From contig NC_088787.1 in assembly GCF_949628265.1 (NCBI RefSeq), positions 27,890,501 through 27,954,500 of the forward strand: a DNA stretch of 64,000 nucleotides, given 5' to 3'. A model generated the notes under the pieces. It did no database searches. It worked only from the letters and a program-made list of their open reading frames with translations, and was not told the origin of the DNA. Positions 11,485 to 23,309 of this stretch are shown here, piece after piece. Made by a program: the position numbers and the translations under genes. This DNA is from Cloeon dipterum (Eukaryota > Arthropoda > Insecta > Ephemeroptera > Baetidae). The first letter of the stretch is position 1. Every line of letters begins with the position of its first letter.

Positions 11485-11830
11485 TTGCGAAAAATCCATT
11501 TCGAGTGCAAAAGTTAAGTGTTAAGCAAGAATCCACCTGTTGCTTGGATGTCACTATTGGTGCTAGTGGGTCTTTTTCCTGGTGTTGTCAAAGGCGTTGT
11601 CGTGGCGTGCTTCGCGTTGTTGTTGTCGTCGGACGTGACCTTTGTGTTGTTGTCGTTGTTATAATTTTGATAATTTGATTCATTTTTTAATTGAGAGCAG
11701 AAAATACACAAAAAGTTTCAGCTGCGCAGAAAAAAACGATTGGTGCGGTTTTAAATTAAAAAATTTTCCTTCAGATGTACGATTTGCGGAGCAGGTGAAT
11801 GTGTTTGGCGTAAGGACGGTATAACTGTCC
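11485..11830 (-). pseudogene. Decayed peritrophin-type gene, exon 2 relic
   Basis: On the minus strand the sequence reads TPNTFTCSANRTSEG, then in another frame FFCAAETFCVFSAL. An Asn/Thr-rich stretch follows (NYNNDNNTKV...TTTPLTTPGK), and finally, in a third frame, SCLTLNFCTRNGFF. These match in order the parts of P1 exon 2: PNSITCSANRKSY, YFCASNTFCVSSAV, the Thr-rich linker and GPCVPLTCPERGFF. Nucleotide similarity is obvious at ACCTGCTC.GC.AA.CG. Frameshifts, a stop and a poly-T run break it. No matching exon 1 or exon 3 was seen. It lies directly upstream of P1 in the same orientation, as expected of a dead tandem duplicate. Confidence 0.8.
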
Positions 11831-12257
11831 TTTTAGTTTGGCGTTAGAGGTTAACTTAAAAGAAATGGTTTATTGAGATGTTCACGCATACTGTTGATTC
11901 TAGGACAGTTCACGTGCATATTTAATATCCCATATGTGGGAAAATAACTGCCCTACGCAGGCAGAATGAATTTTGTTTCTAGGCAAACTGTATAGGATTA
12001 TAAAAAATGTTTGCCTAGGCACAGCAGTGACCTACTTGAATGGCACTATCGCTTTTCATTGTTCTCATCTAGGCCATACATGACAAATTGGTATCTACCC
12101 AAATAAAAACACAAAGACATCAAACTTTAAATAAGTAAATGAATTGATTTATCGTTGGATTATTAATTGAATCGATTGAAATAAAAAAATATTTACAGAA
12201 GTGCAAACATATATCGTATATTTGCTTTTTGATAATTTTTCGCTACACATCTTTGAT

Positions 12258-12267
12258 TATATAAAAG
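12258..12267 (+). promoter_or_regulatory. TATA box of P2
   Basis: TATATAAAAG, 53 bp upstream of the P2 ATG, a near-consensus core element. The likely start site is about 12288-12295. Confidence 0.75.
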
Positions 12268-12310
12268 CCCCCCACACTTTGGCACAACACATTCACACGA
12301 ATTCTTCATT

Positions 12311-13662
12311 ATGTTTGGTCTTAAGGTAAGAGGCATTTGCAAACTTTGATTTATATAACGTTTAATAATATATCATATGTTTAAGGTTCTTCTGTTTTCA
12401 TTTCTTGTAAATAAATCGTTCCAACAAGATACACTTGAATGTGTCAAGGAAACAACAAAGTGCGTTATTACCGATAACAGGAGTAGATATTTCCGATGCC
12501 CATCCACTGGACTATACGATAACAGTACTCTCAGTACCAATACGTATGACTGTCCAACGGAAAATTCAGAAAAATTGTTTTGTTTTAACTCTGTAACAAC
12601 TGGCAAAAAAGCAGATAGTGACATTGTTGGAAACACTGGACCTTGCCTTCAACTTACGTGCCTTTCGTCAGGAATATTTGCAGCTGGATCGATAAATGTG
12701 GGAGGTAAATTTATTAATAAAATTAAACAGAATAATTGTTTTTATTTTAAAATTTGTACTTTTTAAATATTTATATTTTTTTACCTCTGCTCAGGACATC
12801 CCGTGGGCTATGTGCTCACCGGGTCCCAGGTCCCAATAACACCGCTGAGCGGATAACATTGGGCCCGAGTTGGCCGCAGAGGAGCTCGGGCCCAATGTGA
12901 CCATATTTTTGTCTCCCTGCACCGAGGTCTTTTATTGTAACGTCAAATAGATTTTTCCATTAAGCCGCTGGAAAGGTCTGTGCGCCTCCCAGCACGTTCG
13001 AGTCACTAAACTAACCACCTTCTTGCCATCTCTGATATTGGGCAGCCAGCATAGTAGATCTCCGAACAGTTTAAATATCTCCCATTGCCTTGACTGGCAA
13101 ACTGCTGATTTTAAATAATTAAAATGGAGTAAATTTTTTAACTCTTATACCCTATTTTCGTAAAGCAAAAGTATCCTAAAAGTTTCAACTTTCTTCACTA
13201 GGGAACGTGGGATATTCTCAATTTAATATTATATTGATTCATGGTAGGCTACTAAAACATATAATCTGATTTATTACAGCATGCGGAACATACTATGCGT
13301 GTAGAGCAACTGGAGAGCTTCCTGTGTTAATTGATTGTAGTGCTGGGCAGCACTTTAACAGTGCCACCCTGAGGTGCGAACCAGCATCATCTGCAGGATG
13401 CGATCCTGCGTTCTCCACAACACAGCCACCAGTTGAAAGCCCCCAAAGCACAACGCCTGCGGCACCTATCTGCGGTGGTCCTGGCAAATTTGCTGATCCC
13501 ACTAACTGCCGCCAATATTACTCATGTGGACCGTTTGCCCGGGAACCGAAGCTTAAGAAATGTTTGGGCAATCTACGCTTTGATGAGGCCATAGGTCGAT
13601 GCAAGCGAAATGCTGACTGTGGAAGTAGACCAGATGGAGATCTAGTAACTCAAGATTACTGA
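12311..13662 (+). CDS. Peritrophin-type chitin-binding protein P2
   Basis: Exons 12311-12325, 12386-12704 and 13280-13662 have phases 0 and 1, the same as its four relatives. The 238-residue product starts MFGLK|VLLFSFLVNKSFQQ (signal peptide across intron 1). A cysteine module follows (CVKETTKCVITDNRSRYFRC), then ChtBD2 domain 1 (GPCLQLTC...ACGTYYAC...CSAGQHFN...AGCDP). After a very short Pro/Thr linker comes ChtBD2 domain 2 (CGGPGKFADPTNCRQYYSC...NLRFDE...CKRNADCGSRP), with a 9-residue tail after the CGSRP motif. It lacks the mucin block of P1, P3 and P4 and is therefore the shortest member. Intron 2 is 575 bp because a family C repeat is inserted in it. AATAAA is at 13683. Predicted secreted chitin-binding protein of peritrophic matrix or cuticle. 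Confidence 0.88.
12790..13020 (+). repeat. Dispersed repeat family C, copy 1 (inside P2 intron 2)
   Basis: It shares GGTCCCAATAACACCGC.GA.CGGATA with copy 3, and the module CACCGAGG.CT...TAACGTC...CGCTGGAAAGG with the other copies. This copy has an internal rearrangement: GGGCCCGAG and its complement CTCGGGCCC form a small inverted repeat at about 12860-12896. Class unknown; it is short, non-coding and of SINE or MITE size. Confidence 0.65.
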
Positions 13663-16204
13663 GCTTATAGAGAACGGGGATTAATAAAAAAATCAACAAT
13701 AATTTTTTGAACTTTTTCATTTAAAGCGTAGCCTGTTATTTGAAATACTTTGAAGGTGTCATTATTCCACCAGGGAGAAGAGATGAGATAGTTCTCAGCG
13801 ACGTAAAATGCGGGACTTTGCATTGTTTTGGCGCCTTTTTAACTCTGATCTCATGGTATCCGTTTAGAAATCCGTGCCATCCAGTTATTAAAGAGTCGAA
13901 AGCCGAATTCTTTTAACTATCAATAGACAGTAGAATGAAATACAATACTACTTCATTCTCGTTGATTTCATAATTTTTGTAATTGACTCAACCTTTTATT
14001 TTTTTCTCTTGAAATAGGGTGGACTGAATTCACCAAGACTGGCTGAAACTGGTCGAATTTAAAATTTTTGAAATCAACGAAAATGAAGTCTTGTTATTGT
14101 CGTGACAAGACAGTCCTCGGCCTCTGCCCTAACGCGCGCCCGCAGATCCAAGGCGCGACGTGCGGCCGCCGGCCGCTACCCAAGAACCACCGTTTAATTT
14201 ATACAATTGGCCTTTCTTGATTTTTCCGACAAGCGAGCACTGTTTAACTTAGAGCATTTTTGGCATCTGTCACGCCCCTAAATGTAATTTTCCAATCACT
14301 GACTGGCACGTGACACCTCGAATTTAAGTAGTGTCACATCCACCCCCCCCCCCCAAGCCTCCTTGGCGGCTTTCGCCGGCTCGGTCCAGCAGACGGTTTC
14401 CTGACCTCTGCAAAGCATTTCATCTCCTGCGCCTACGCCCGCCAGTAGCCCTCTTTTACTTGTCAGTCACAGTAAGAATTTTCCTTTTAATTTTCAAGTC
14501 TCATCCACGTTAACTTGAACCTAAGTAGTAACGTGATTCACGGTAAATTTCGCGATCGAAGTCTTTTCTCTTTGTTAGGGTCACCTCGAACAATAAACAA
14601 AACTCAACTTGTTTTTCTAAAAGCATAATTCTCGCAGTTTCACTATTTTTGTCAATTTCTTGATCAATAGTATAATTAAAGAGACGATAAAGTAACTTGA
14701 ATACTCCACCATTAATTAAAGGCTCACTGAGGAGCAGCCTTTCTTGCATTTTAAAGCACTTGAAATATTCTAATAATATTACCGCGGCATATCCTGATTA
14801 TACTCAGATTGCGGCCTCGCGTGGCTCTCGACGCTGAATAATTGAGATTGGCTCCGGAATTTGTCAATTGCTTGTGGGCCCTTCCGGCCGCTGGAGGAAT
14901 TAGAAAGCAATATACAATATAAGTAAAAAAGAGAGACGAACGATCGTGAGAGGCAGCCGCCGCGATAGCGAATAAAAGAGACAACCGCTGCAGCAGGGAG
15001 TTCGCTTGGCACGACAGGAGTCGGTCCCAGTCCTGCGAGCTGTAAATCAAAGTAAATTTAAGTTAAAGAGCAGATTAAGAGGTCGGAGAGCACTAATAAT
15101 AGTTTCTGGTTTCGTTGTGTTGCAGCAATTCGCAACAGTTATTCATTTTCCTGTCAAGTATGCAACCAACCTCGGGAGAAATTTTTTCTAAAAACAGGCA
15201 TGCAGACACAAAATTCTTTTATGTAGAGTATTTAACTTCATTATTTATTGTTGCCCTGCCTTAGAAAACATACAGATCAGATACTTTTTACTGAGAGAAG
15301 CCAAATTATTTTAGAGGCTTTCATAAAAATGTTAAAATTTGCCTCTCATATTCAGAATATAGCAGCCAAAAAATTAGTCCTGGTCGTAAAACTGGTTATG
15401 CAATACCAGCTGCTTGTCTTTGGATATGAAATAAAGTATTTATCACTTTTGTCAGGGTACAGTTAAAATTAAATAGTTATATCGCCAAAACCTTAGCTAT
15501 AATATTGCTAACTATTAAAAGTTAAAAAGCTTTAGAACTGTGCTGAAGGATGAGATCCGGGGGAGAGTCTTTAGTTTAGAGGTACATATTTCAGTGGTTG
15601 CTCTCACTTTTTCCTCAACTCGTGTTTAACAAAAGAAACTCTGGATGATTGAAATGTGACGCCTTAGGTATATGAAATATTCTGTAGCAAAATTCATCAC
15701 TTCATTTTTCACTGCTAATCTGTCAGTTTGCCTCAGCCTCCCTCGTCCAAAATTTCTAAACTTGAGAACGCTGCATTTGGAATAATAGTGTTTGAGCTTC
15801 TTAACGGCTAGATAATCAATTAAATTTGCCATGAACCTTTTTAACTCCTCTAAGCGCAGTATGATAGAAGAACCAGATCTTCGGCAAACATTATAAATTT
15901 AATTTGTATTTGGAAAAGCATGCAAAGGTTCACTGGTATTAAAAATGAAAAAAATGAAGAGGAAATGAGAGATACTAGGAATGATACATTTTTAACCAAA
16001 TATATATGGCGAATTTAATTGGCAAACTTTTTGGTTATCTGAGAGAGTGAAACAAACCTAATTTTGGATGGGTATATAATTTATTTTGAATGTTTAGTAA
16101 ACACCAAAAGAGAAATATCAATTTGTAACATATTATCATGGACTTATTTTCTATAGCAAAAATAAATTATATATTTTTTAAATCCAAATCTAGTGAATTT
16201 TATT
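13663..16204. other. Spacer between P2 and P3
   Basis: This 2.5-kb spacer holds the P2 3' end, the half copy of MITE family A, and a poly-C run at about 14342-14354. There is also a locally GC-rich patch at about 14800-15080 that resembles a promoter or 5' UTR but has no gene attached. The frames there show no family resemblance. Confidence 0.5.
14098..14190. mobile_element. Palindromic MITE family A, half copy
   Basis: TGTCGTGACAAGAC...TCGGCCT...CTGCCC..AACGCGCGCCCGCAGAT...GGCGCGAC. The order and wording match the left arm of copy 1, including the shared ..GCCGCTA.CCCAAGA stretch. The right arm is missing, so it is immobile. Confidence 0.6.
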
Positions 16205-18415
16205 TCATTGCGGCCTTGAGCCGCAGTCGGCATTCCTTGAGCACCGACTCTTAACTTCATCAAAGCGAAGCCGAAATGGACACCTTATTCGTTTGCCCTG
16301 CGTTTTAAAGGATCCACACTTGTAGTAGTGCCTGCAGCTTCGAGGATCAGCTAGACGGCCATGTCCTTCGCAGGTTGGGGCCCCAGTGAAAGTAGGTGGT
16401 CTGGTGGTAACACCAGCAGGAGTTGTTGTACTAGTGATTTGAACAGTTGTGGCTGATGAAGTTGACAGTGCAGGATTGCAACCAGCAAGCGCTGGGTCCT
16501 CACAATTAGTAGAATTTTGATTAAAATGCTTTCCTGATGGACAAGCGACCACGGTCGGGAGGCCCCCGCTTGCAGAGCAACTGTAAAAAAACCCGCAGCC
16601 TAAAAATGATTTATATACGTATATTAAAAATTCATTAAATCAAAATCATGATTAAATAGTGTATCCAGAAAATTAGGATATCTATTATTCTGTGGCAGCC
16701 CGGTTAAGAAAAATTAACAATAAGCAATTATTAAGACGAGGTATCCTAAATTAAAAAATAATAACAAATAGTTTGTTTTTATTTTTATTGGTTCACCTCT
16801 TTCGAGATGGGCGACTCCTCTGATAGCGAAAAATTCGCAAGAACTCTGCGTCGCAATAGCATATATGGGCGCACGGGCCTCATTGGAGGAAGCCTAGTCG
16901 CGAGAAAACCAGCGCAGGTTACTGCGCCTCTGCACCGGGGTCTATTAATGTAACGCTAGACATTCGTCCCGTAAAATTCATTCACGCATGCTGGAAAGGT
17001 GCAAACCAACAGTGCTCCCAAATCCAAATGGATCCGTAATTTCAATTCAAGATAATCAAACATACGCGCAATTCAGCCCGCACTCGATCCCAAACATCGC
17101 TCATGTGGGAGTCGATGAACCGTGATAAAAATGCGTCTTTTCTTATACTATGCATCGTTTTTTATTTTGGGCTCGTGGTTTGAAGTATCAGTTAAATTAA
17201 GATCAAAATCGGGACCCGTAGTGCGGGTCTGAAAAGAAATAGCTTCTGGAATATTCTCGCACGAAATCTCAATCCTAGTCGGAGAGGACATGTTGTTTCG
17301 ACTGCTTTCGTGCGTGGTTTAAGGTGCAGTGAGGGGGCAGCGGTTATCGCACCTTTACACTGCCACCTCTGGCGATAATAAGGTTAATTGCAAACTATAG
17401 TTGCTAGGATAGAAGTGGTGGAAAGGCGCCACATTCGGAATAAAATTATTTTTTGTAACATCTTAAATCCAGTTTAATAATGGCAATAGGATAAATTTTG
17501 TTGTATAATACTCGCTTTAATGAGGATAAAGAAATATAGTTCAGTTGCAAGCATGTGTTTTCACAATATGTCATAAACAACAAATAAAAAATCTTACCTG
17601 GAAGATTTGTTGAAGAACCTACAGGGAAAACCCCATTTCCGGTGCAAGTTAGAAAAAGGCAAGGTCCCCCTGGTACTGAATCAATCGTTGTTTTTGGTGC
17701 AGGCGGGGTTGTCATAACCGGTTGGGTTGGTTGGTTCGGTGTGGTTGTGGTTGTGGTTGTGGTCGATTGGGTTGGTTGGTCCAGTGTGGTCGATTCGCTT
17801 GGTTCGTCGGATGTGATCGATTCTGTTGGTTGGCCTGGTGTGATAGATTGCGTTGTTTGACCCGGTGTGGTTGTGGTCAATCGGGTTGGTTGGGTCGTTC
17901 CTGCTGTAGATACTGTATATATTCCAGACATCCCCGAAGTTACCCCATCAATACAGTACGTCGAAATAGGGCAATCGAATAATAAAGATTTATCGTCGTA
18001 GACTCCATTTACGCATCTATAGTAGCTCTTTCGAGCTGACGAGTTGCATATAAAACTGTTAGTTGCACATTGAATTGTCAGCGCTTGAGAGTGGCCAACA
18101 ATAGAATAAACGACGAAAAGCTAGAACAAAACAGATAAATTGACGATTAAATCAATAAAATTACTGTGATTAAAAGATCAATTTGTTTTTTCCTAATCAA
18201 ATGCATGTATTACTGTGCAAATGTCTGGACACCGAATCGTAATCGTTGGTCAAAATTGGAATTTCTAGATTCCAGATATTAACTATGTAATTTCTAACCT
18301 TAACATGAACTGAACAGTAAAGATAATAATAGTGTGAGAAAAATAGTTCTTGATAAATGAAGTATATTAAAAAACATTTAAGTTTCGTACTCACTACTAA
18401 CAATAAGAGGCCCAT
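16205..18415 (-). CDS. Peritrophin-type chitin-binding protein P3
   Basis: Exons 18415-18395, 18120-17598 and 16599-16205, phases 0 and 1. The product has 312 residues. The signal peptide MGLLLLV|LFVVYSIVGHSQA is split by intron 1. The N-terminal cysteine module (CATNSFICNSSARKSYYRC...CPISTYC) is followed by a Thr/Pro/Gln-rich linker of TTPGQTTQS-like repeats. ChtBD2 domain 1 follows (GPCLFLTC...ACGFFYSC...CPSGKHFN...AGCNP). After a shorter Thr linker comes ChtBD2 domain 2 (CEGHGRLADPRSCRHYYKC...CPFRLRFDE...CSRNADCGSRP). The protein ends one residue after CGSRP. Intron 2 is about 1 kb and carries a family C repeat. A TATA box is at 18493-18484. It is predicted to be secreted and to bind chitin. 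Domain 2 is most like that of P4, its same-strand neighbour. Confidence 0.89.
16800..17130 (+). repeat. Dispersed repeat family C, copy 2 (inside P3 intron 2)
   Basis: The longest copy. It contains GGGCGCACGGGCCTCATTGG, CTGCACCGGGGTCT, TAACGCTAGACATTCGTCCC, TTCACGCATGCTGGAAAGG and an extension ending CCCAAACATCGCTC. Those blocks recur, in order, in copies 3, 4 and 5. Confidence 0.75.
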
Positions 18416-18483
18416 TATGTATATTGCACCCTCTCACTGGGTAGCTAAAACAAAAATTGACTTTCCCAACACAGTGCGAATTC

Positions 18484-18493
18484 TTTATATATA
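18484..18493 (-). promoter_or_regulatory. TATA box of P3
   Basis: TATATATAAA on the minus strand, 78 bp before the P3 ATG at the outermost base. Confidence 0.65.
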
Positions 18494-18689
18494 CTGTAAT
18501 TCAAACCTCGAATGTAAACCTCGCAAGTAAACATAAGTACGCCAATAAAGCCACCTCTCTGTTATCACCAAAAGTAATTATTATTCGCAAACTACGCACA
18601 TTCGAAGATAAAACTTTTTTGCTCTTTTATCCCTGTCCGAGGACCGGAGGACCGGGAAGGGCGCGACTTCACTAGCACGAATGCTGAAA

Positions 18690-18860
18690 CCCGGGTCCCA
18701 ATAACACCGCGAACGGATAGCATGGGCGCACCAGGCCTCACAGGGACCCAGCCCACTCAAGGGCCACTTGCCTCCGCACCGAGGACTGCATTGAAACGCT
18801 AGACATTTGTCCCGTGAAGCCAAATCACGCATGCTGGAAAGGTGCAAACCAGCAAGTAGC
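18690..18860 (+). repeat. Dispersed repeat family C, copy 3
   Basis: It holds GGTCCCAATAACACCGCGAA, GGGCGCACCAGGCCTCA, CCGCACCGAGGACTGCATTG, AACGCTAGACATTTGTCCCG and CACGCATGCTGGAAAGGTGC. It lies 275 bp upstream of P3. Confidence 0.75.
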
Positions 18861-18959
18861 GAGTCGGCCTAGATTTTACTGTTTCTTACTTTCAGTTTCG
18901 GTCAATACGTTTCTCCAGTTGTTTCTGTGGTTTCAGTTTTATAAGTCCAAGAAATATTT

Positions 18960-19440
18960 ATTCCCTTGCTTTGTGCAATGACTAAGTTTGAAGGGAAAAT
19001 GTCTGACATAATTTTAGACTCATTAAATAATTATACTGAATCTAATCAAATTTGATTTCTCATATCATTTTTAAAATCTTGATTTTGAGGATCCTAAAAA
19101 TTTGTGCAAATCTCTAAAGTTAAACATGGCCAAAATCACCTCAATGCCATAGCTTCTAATCTGATCCATTGCTATTTTTGGTTCGGAAAAGTCTGAAAAT
19201 TGATAAAAGGAAAGGAAAAGATACAAAGAAAAGGAGAGATGGTTGAGCCCTGCCAAACTCCATTTTATTGTAAAATCAGCATTAAAATCCATCCTGAACT
19301 ACTAGAAAATTTATATCATCAGCATATATGAACGAACGAGCAATCAAATTATTCTACTCAAACGCCAATTTGTTATAAATAATAACTTTCAAACATAGTT
19401 TCAGTCGATTAAGTCAAAAGCTTTCCGGATCACCCAAGAA
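18960..19440 (-). mobile_element. LINE reverse-transcriptase relic
   Basis: On the minus strand, short frame-broken stretches resemble non-LTR reverse transcriptase: RKAFDLID near 19425, then ...KLLFITNWRLSR, then FIYADDINFLV near 19325. YADD is the catalytic core motif of the family, and the KAFD-to-YADD spacing is shorter than usual, which implies deletions. Stops and frameshifts are frequent. Old and inactive; the family cannot be assigned. Confidence 0.45.
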
Positions 19441-19839
19441 AAATGTTTACGATTAGGGATTTCACGGAAAAATATACCATTATATTAAAAATATATTTGA
19501 TTTCATCAATTTTATTAGTATTTTTTAAAAACTTGTACAGAACAGAAAATTCAAACGACGTGAACAATAAAATGCGGCAGCAAACTCTACGCGCGTGCTA
19601 TTAGCGCTCCGTTCGCCACTAATCAACACAGCGCATGCACATTCATTTTAGGAAATCTTTTTCGCGGCACTCACAATCAGATAACTCTTAATCCAAAACC
19701 TAGAAGGTAAGGCAAAATGAAATTAGTTATCTTTTTGACGCAGTTTAGTGATTCCCCTTAAATATAGGTATCAAATTCATATTACCCTTTAAAAACGAGC
19801 TATTATGCGTCCCATATAATTAATTATTATGGAAAAATT

Positions 19840-19930
19840 ACAGTTTTCGCCGCCGAGTTACAGTTTTTGCCACCGCTACTTTTATATGGAATTCTCATAA
19901 CAACTGGCGAGATGTGTAACCCGGCAGAAA
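19840..19930 (+). repeat. Dispersed repeat D, second copy
   Basis: It matches the misato intron 1 copy (6483-6600, opposite strand) over CATAA.AACTGGCGAGAT and flanking words. Here CAGTTTTCGCCGCCGAGTTA is itself imperfectly duplicated. Confidence 0.45.
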
Positions 19931-20942
19931 CTGTAGCTTTACCATACTTGTAGTTTTATTTGAAAAAAATATCAACACAGAATATACTAACCGATTAGAT
20001 CATATGTTTCGGCAAACGCAGAGTACGAATTATAATATTGGTGATCCAATGTCCAATGATTTATAAGCATTTTTAAGCTATTTATTCGCTCGATAATATG
20101 CGTGGGTCCAATAAAATATTTATTTGTTTCTTGTGATCTACGTTAATCAAATTTTCCTTTGTATTAGTTTACTTTTGGCTCAGGATTTTACGAAGTCTAA
20201 AATATCTATATGATTATATACTTAAATTCAATTCATACACAAATCTCTTTTCATTCATCAGCAACAACTGCTCAAAATAATCATAAAATGCTTACCTAAA
20301 AATTTTTCGGGTCGAAATTCCAAGAATTGCTTGTTTTACTGGCTCTCAAAGCTTGCTTTAAAAAAATGAAACCATTCTTAACGAATTTGGCTTTTGCAAG
20401 AATATAAGTTTGAATCAAATTATTTTTAATACGATATAATTGATTTATATTTATCATTTATGTTGGATGTAAAATTCTTGTTTTATCATTTGATTTTCAT
20501 TACGGTTAAGAAAATTTTACATTATTAATTATTTACAGTAATTACTTAGTGAAACACTCAAAGGCGGTGTGTTATATAATTAATTCCTCCTTTTCCTAAA
20601 AAAATGTGAATATATCACAGTCTTCAAGGTCTATATAAGCAACCGTTGTTATATTGCAAATTTAAAACAATGTAAGCATCTATTATCTCTTTTCCATTTT
20701 AATATAAAGGCCGACAAATCTTTAATGCTTTGTATGTAGTACCAATGATTCCACTTATAGCTCAGCACGCAAGATATATTTGATTTTCTTGTGAATATTG
20801 ATTTTAAAAAGGAACATGACATGGGTTGAATAGTTAGAGCGTTAAAAATCTAGCTAGTTTATACATACATTTGCTCTTTCGTTGCTGCTATGATTTCTTA
20901 TTATCTATCATTATACAAATGATAATTTATTTATTTATTTTT

Positions 20943-21448
20943 TCTCACATTTAGTCATAATAATACATTATAGTATCACAAGTCAATTACAAAAAAGGAA
21001 GCATGTGAGAATGGGCGACACTTCTGTTAAACAAGTAAATAAGACTCTGTAGGAATACACAGCCGAAGTGAGCCCAGATTAGGAAATAATTTTAAAATGA
21101 CATCACAATACACGTTAAAAACTTGCCATCACACAATATACCTTACAAAGTGGAGGAAACTGCGCCGCCGAACAGTCTTTGAGCGCGGGTTGCATATCAA
21201 TCCACATTTTCACTACACGATAATCAAACACATTTTTACCGAGCTCGGTGCGGGCGGGTGGCTGCTGCAGCCGTGGATGCAGCGGGTTGTCGCTGCGGTG
21301 CACGCGTCCCAAGGTGATTCGTGCCATCGCGTGGTAGTCCGTCACTCCTGTGAGGCACTTCTTGAAGAACAGGAGATCGTTGTAGGCGAGTTGCGCTGGT
21401 ACAGAAAGGAGGTTTTGCTGATGCGGCGGCGGGATGCGGCGTCCATGG
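20943..21448 (-). mobile_element. 5'-truncated LINE: end of the ORF plus 3' UTR
   Basis: On the minus strand, 21448-21097 encodes the typical C-terminal tail of a non-LTR retrotransposon ORF2: QLAYNDLLFFKKCLTG, then PPARTELGKNVFDYRVVKMW, followed by a degenerate end. It is followed in the same orientation by a 3' UTR-like stretch (21085-20943) ending in an AATAAATAAATAAA tail. The same 3' UTR recurs alone at 32755-32613. The 5' part is absent, as in most LINE copies that arise by incomplete reverse transcription. The segment is much more GC-rich than its surroundings, suggesting a fairly recent insertion. Confidence 0.7.
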
Positions 21449-21459
21449 ATAATTAATTA

Positions 21460-23300
21460 ATAATAATTAATACATTTCTAATATACAGAATTACAGAGTC
21501 AAAAGGCAATTGAGCGATCATTTGAATAGTTGTTGTTGACGAATAAAAATGTGGCTCATGCTTCGCAATACACAAGAATTTGTATATGTTGCAAAAAAAT
21601 ACGTGAAGTCGTTTTATCGCAGAAATAGTGTTAAGACAAAGGGCACCCATTTACCCCTATTTTGGAACCATGACTCATAGTAAAATGAAATACAACTTCA
21701 AATTCCTAATATCCACCCGAACTTCTGTAATTTATGTTATAATCTATTAAAACAAGTGTACGTTTTTAAATCGCACACCAAATTTGACACATTATCGAAG
21801 GCTACCAAATAGATGTTTGATTTTTTTCTACCATGTCTTGCTAAACTAACAATAAGGAACACACTATCATTACCTTTTGGAACTGCTTCGCGCACTAAAG
21901 GAACTATTATAAATGCCGTTTCTCTTTATATAGTTAAAGTCTATTTAACATACCTGTTATATACCCGTTTACTTTGGTAGTAGCGTACTGCGTACTATGT
22001 ATTATTTGTCCAGATAGAGGCCATAAATGAGCCAAACGTTGCCTTATCAGGTTTTTTATTAATTGGGTCGGAAGAAGATTAAGTCTGGTCGGTCCGTGCC
22101 TTTTGAAAGCAGAGCGAATATAGGCGTTCCCTTAAATGTATCCCCCCCCCCGTTTTTTCTTTAATCATATATTTATTTTGTACATCAAAATTAACAAAAG
22201 CAGTTGTTTTGAACTGTTTGATAGCATATTAAAAATTTATTAAAAACTTGAAATAATGCGAGAGATCTAAGCGATGATTGATTTCGTCTAAATTTTCCCC
22301 TTTGTATTATCTGCCACGATTCCATTTAAATTTGTGACAATTTTGTGAAAGCAGTCTGACCCACTTTCTTTCTAGTTTTCACCTTTCCAGCATTTGCATG
22401 AATATAGCTTCAACTAGAAAATTGTCTTGCATATTTTACGAACAACTACAGCTCGAGGAAACAGCAGTCTTTTTCTAGCAATAAGGACCAAGATACCTTA
22501 ACTGCGTCGTGTATTGTCGTCGTTATTTATTTTTTCATTTGTGATGTTTTTATACATGGCTTGTTCCTGACTGTGCTAAACCAAAGCTAAACCAAGCAGG
22601 ACTCCCTGAATCATCTTCCTTTCCAGATGATATAATGGGCATATTTGCTTAATTTTCTTATTGCTTAAAAATCTTCTCCATGTATTAATTGCCAAGCACT
22701 ATATGAATCACCTATATCTGACCACCTCAACTCCTGAAGTGGTCCCATCTTTCCTCTTTTCAAGCAGTGGATTACCGTGTGCGGTAAAACGTGTTTAAAT
22801 TGGAAACTCCCCTGAAAAATGGCAATTTTTTTGTCATCTAAAGAGAAAATCTGCTCTTCGAGTTTTTAGGAAATTGTTTGTTTAATCCCAACCTAAAATA
22901 TAATTTTTCGGATAAAAATTATCTAATTAAAAAAATTATAATTTTGGAAGACAATATCCTGAAAAAACCTACCTTAGCGGGTTTTTGTTAGAATTATTTC
23001 CTTAATAGTAAATAACGAGATTCAATCTCACTATAAAAATTAGAACCTTTTCCTAGAGCAAAAAAATCGTGGTGTCAAAGAAATATTAATTTGCTTGATG
23101 TGTTTCCTAAATAAAAATACTAACGGATTTAATAGAAAATCAGTCAGCAAAGTAGCGTTTTACGTCCGGATTTGGCAAATTCCGATCTTGTTTAATTTTT
23201 TTTTGTCTATGAAATCAAAATTATATAAAAATTTCATTTTTTTAATTTGGATTTAGGGGCTTAATAGAATAGTAATACCTCAATTAAAAAAGATACTCGT
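21460..23300. other. AT-rich spacer
   Basis: About 1.8 kb without a recognisable gene. A poly-C run lies at 22142-22150. No coding exon with peritrophin similarity was found here. Confidence 0.5.
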
Positions 23301-23309
23301 ACTATACTA

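Noticed and set aside
14751-15050. Minus-strand 99-residue frame in a GC-rich patch
   Set aside because: No family resemblance, no splice context with neighbours and a low-complexity hydrophobic stretch only.
17642-17982. Plus-strand Gly/Trp/Val-rich frames
   Set aside because: Antisense shadow of the P3 Thr/Pro/Gln linker.
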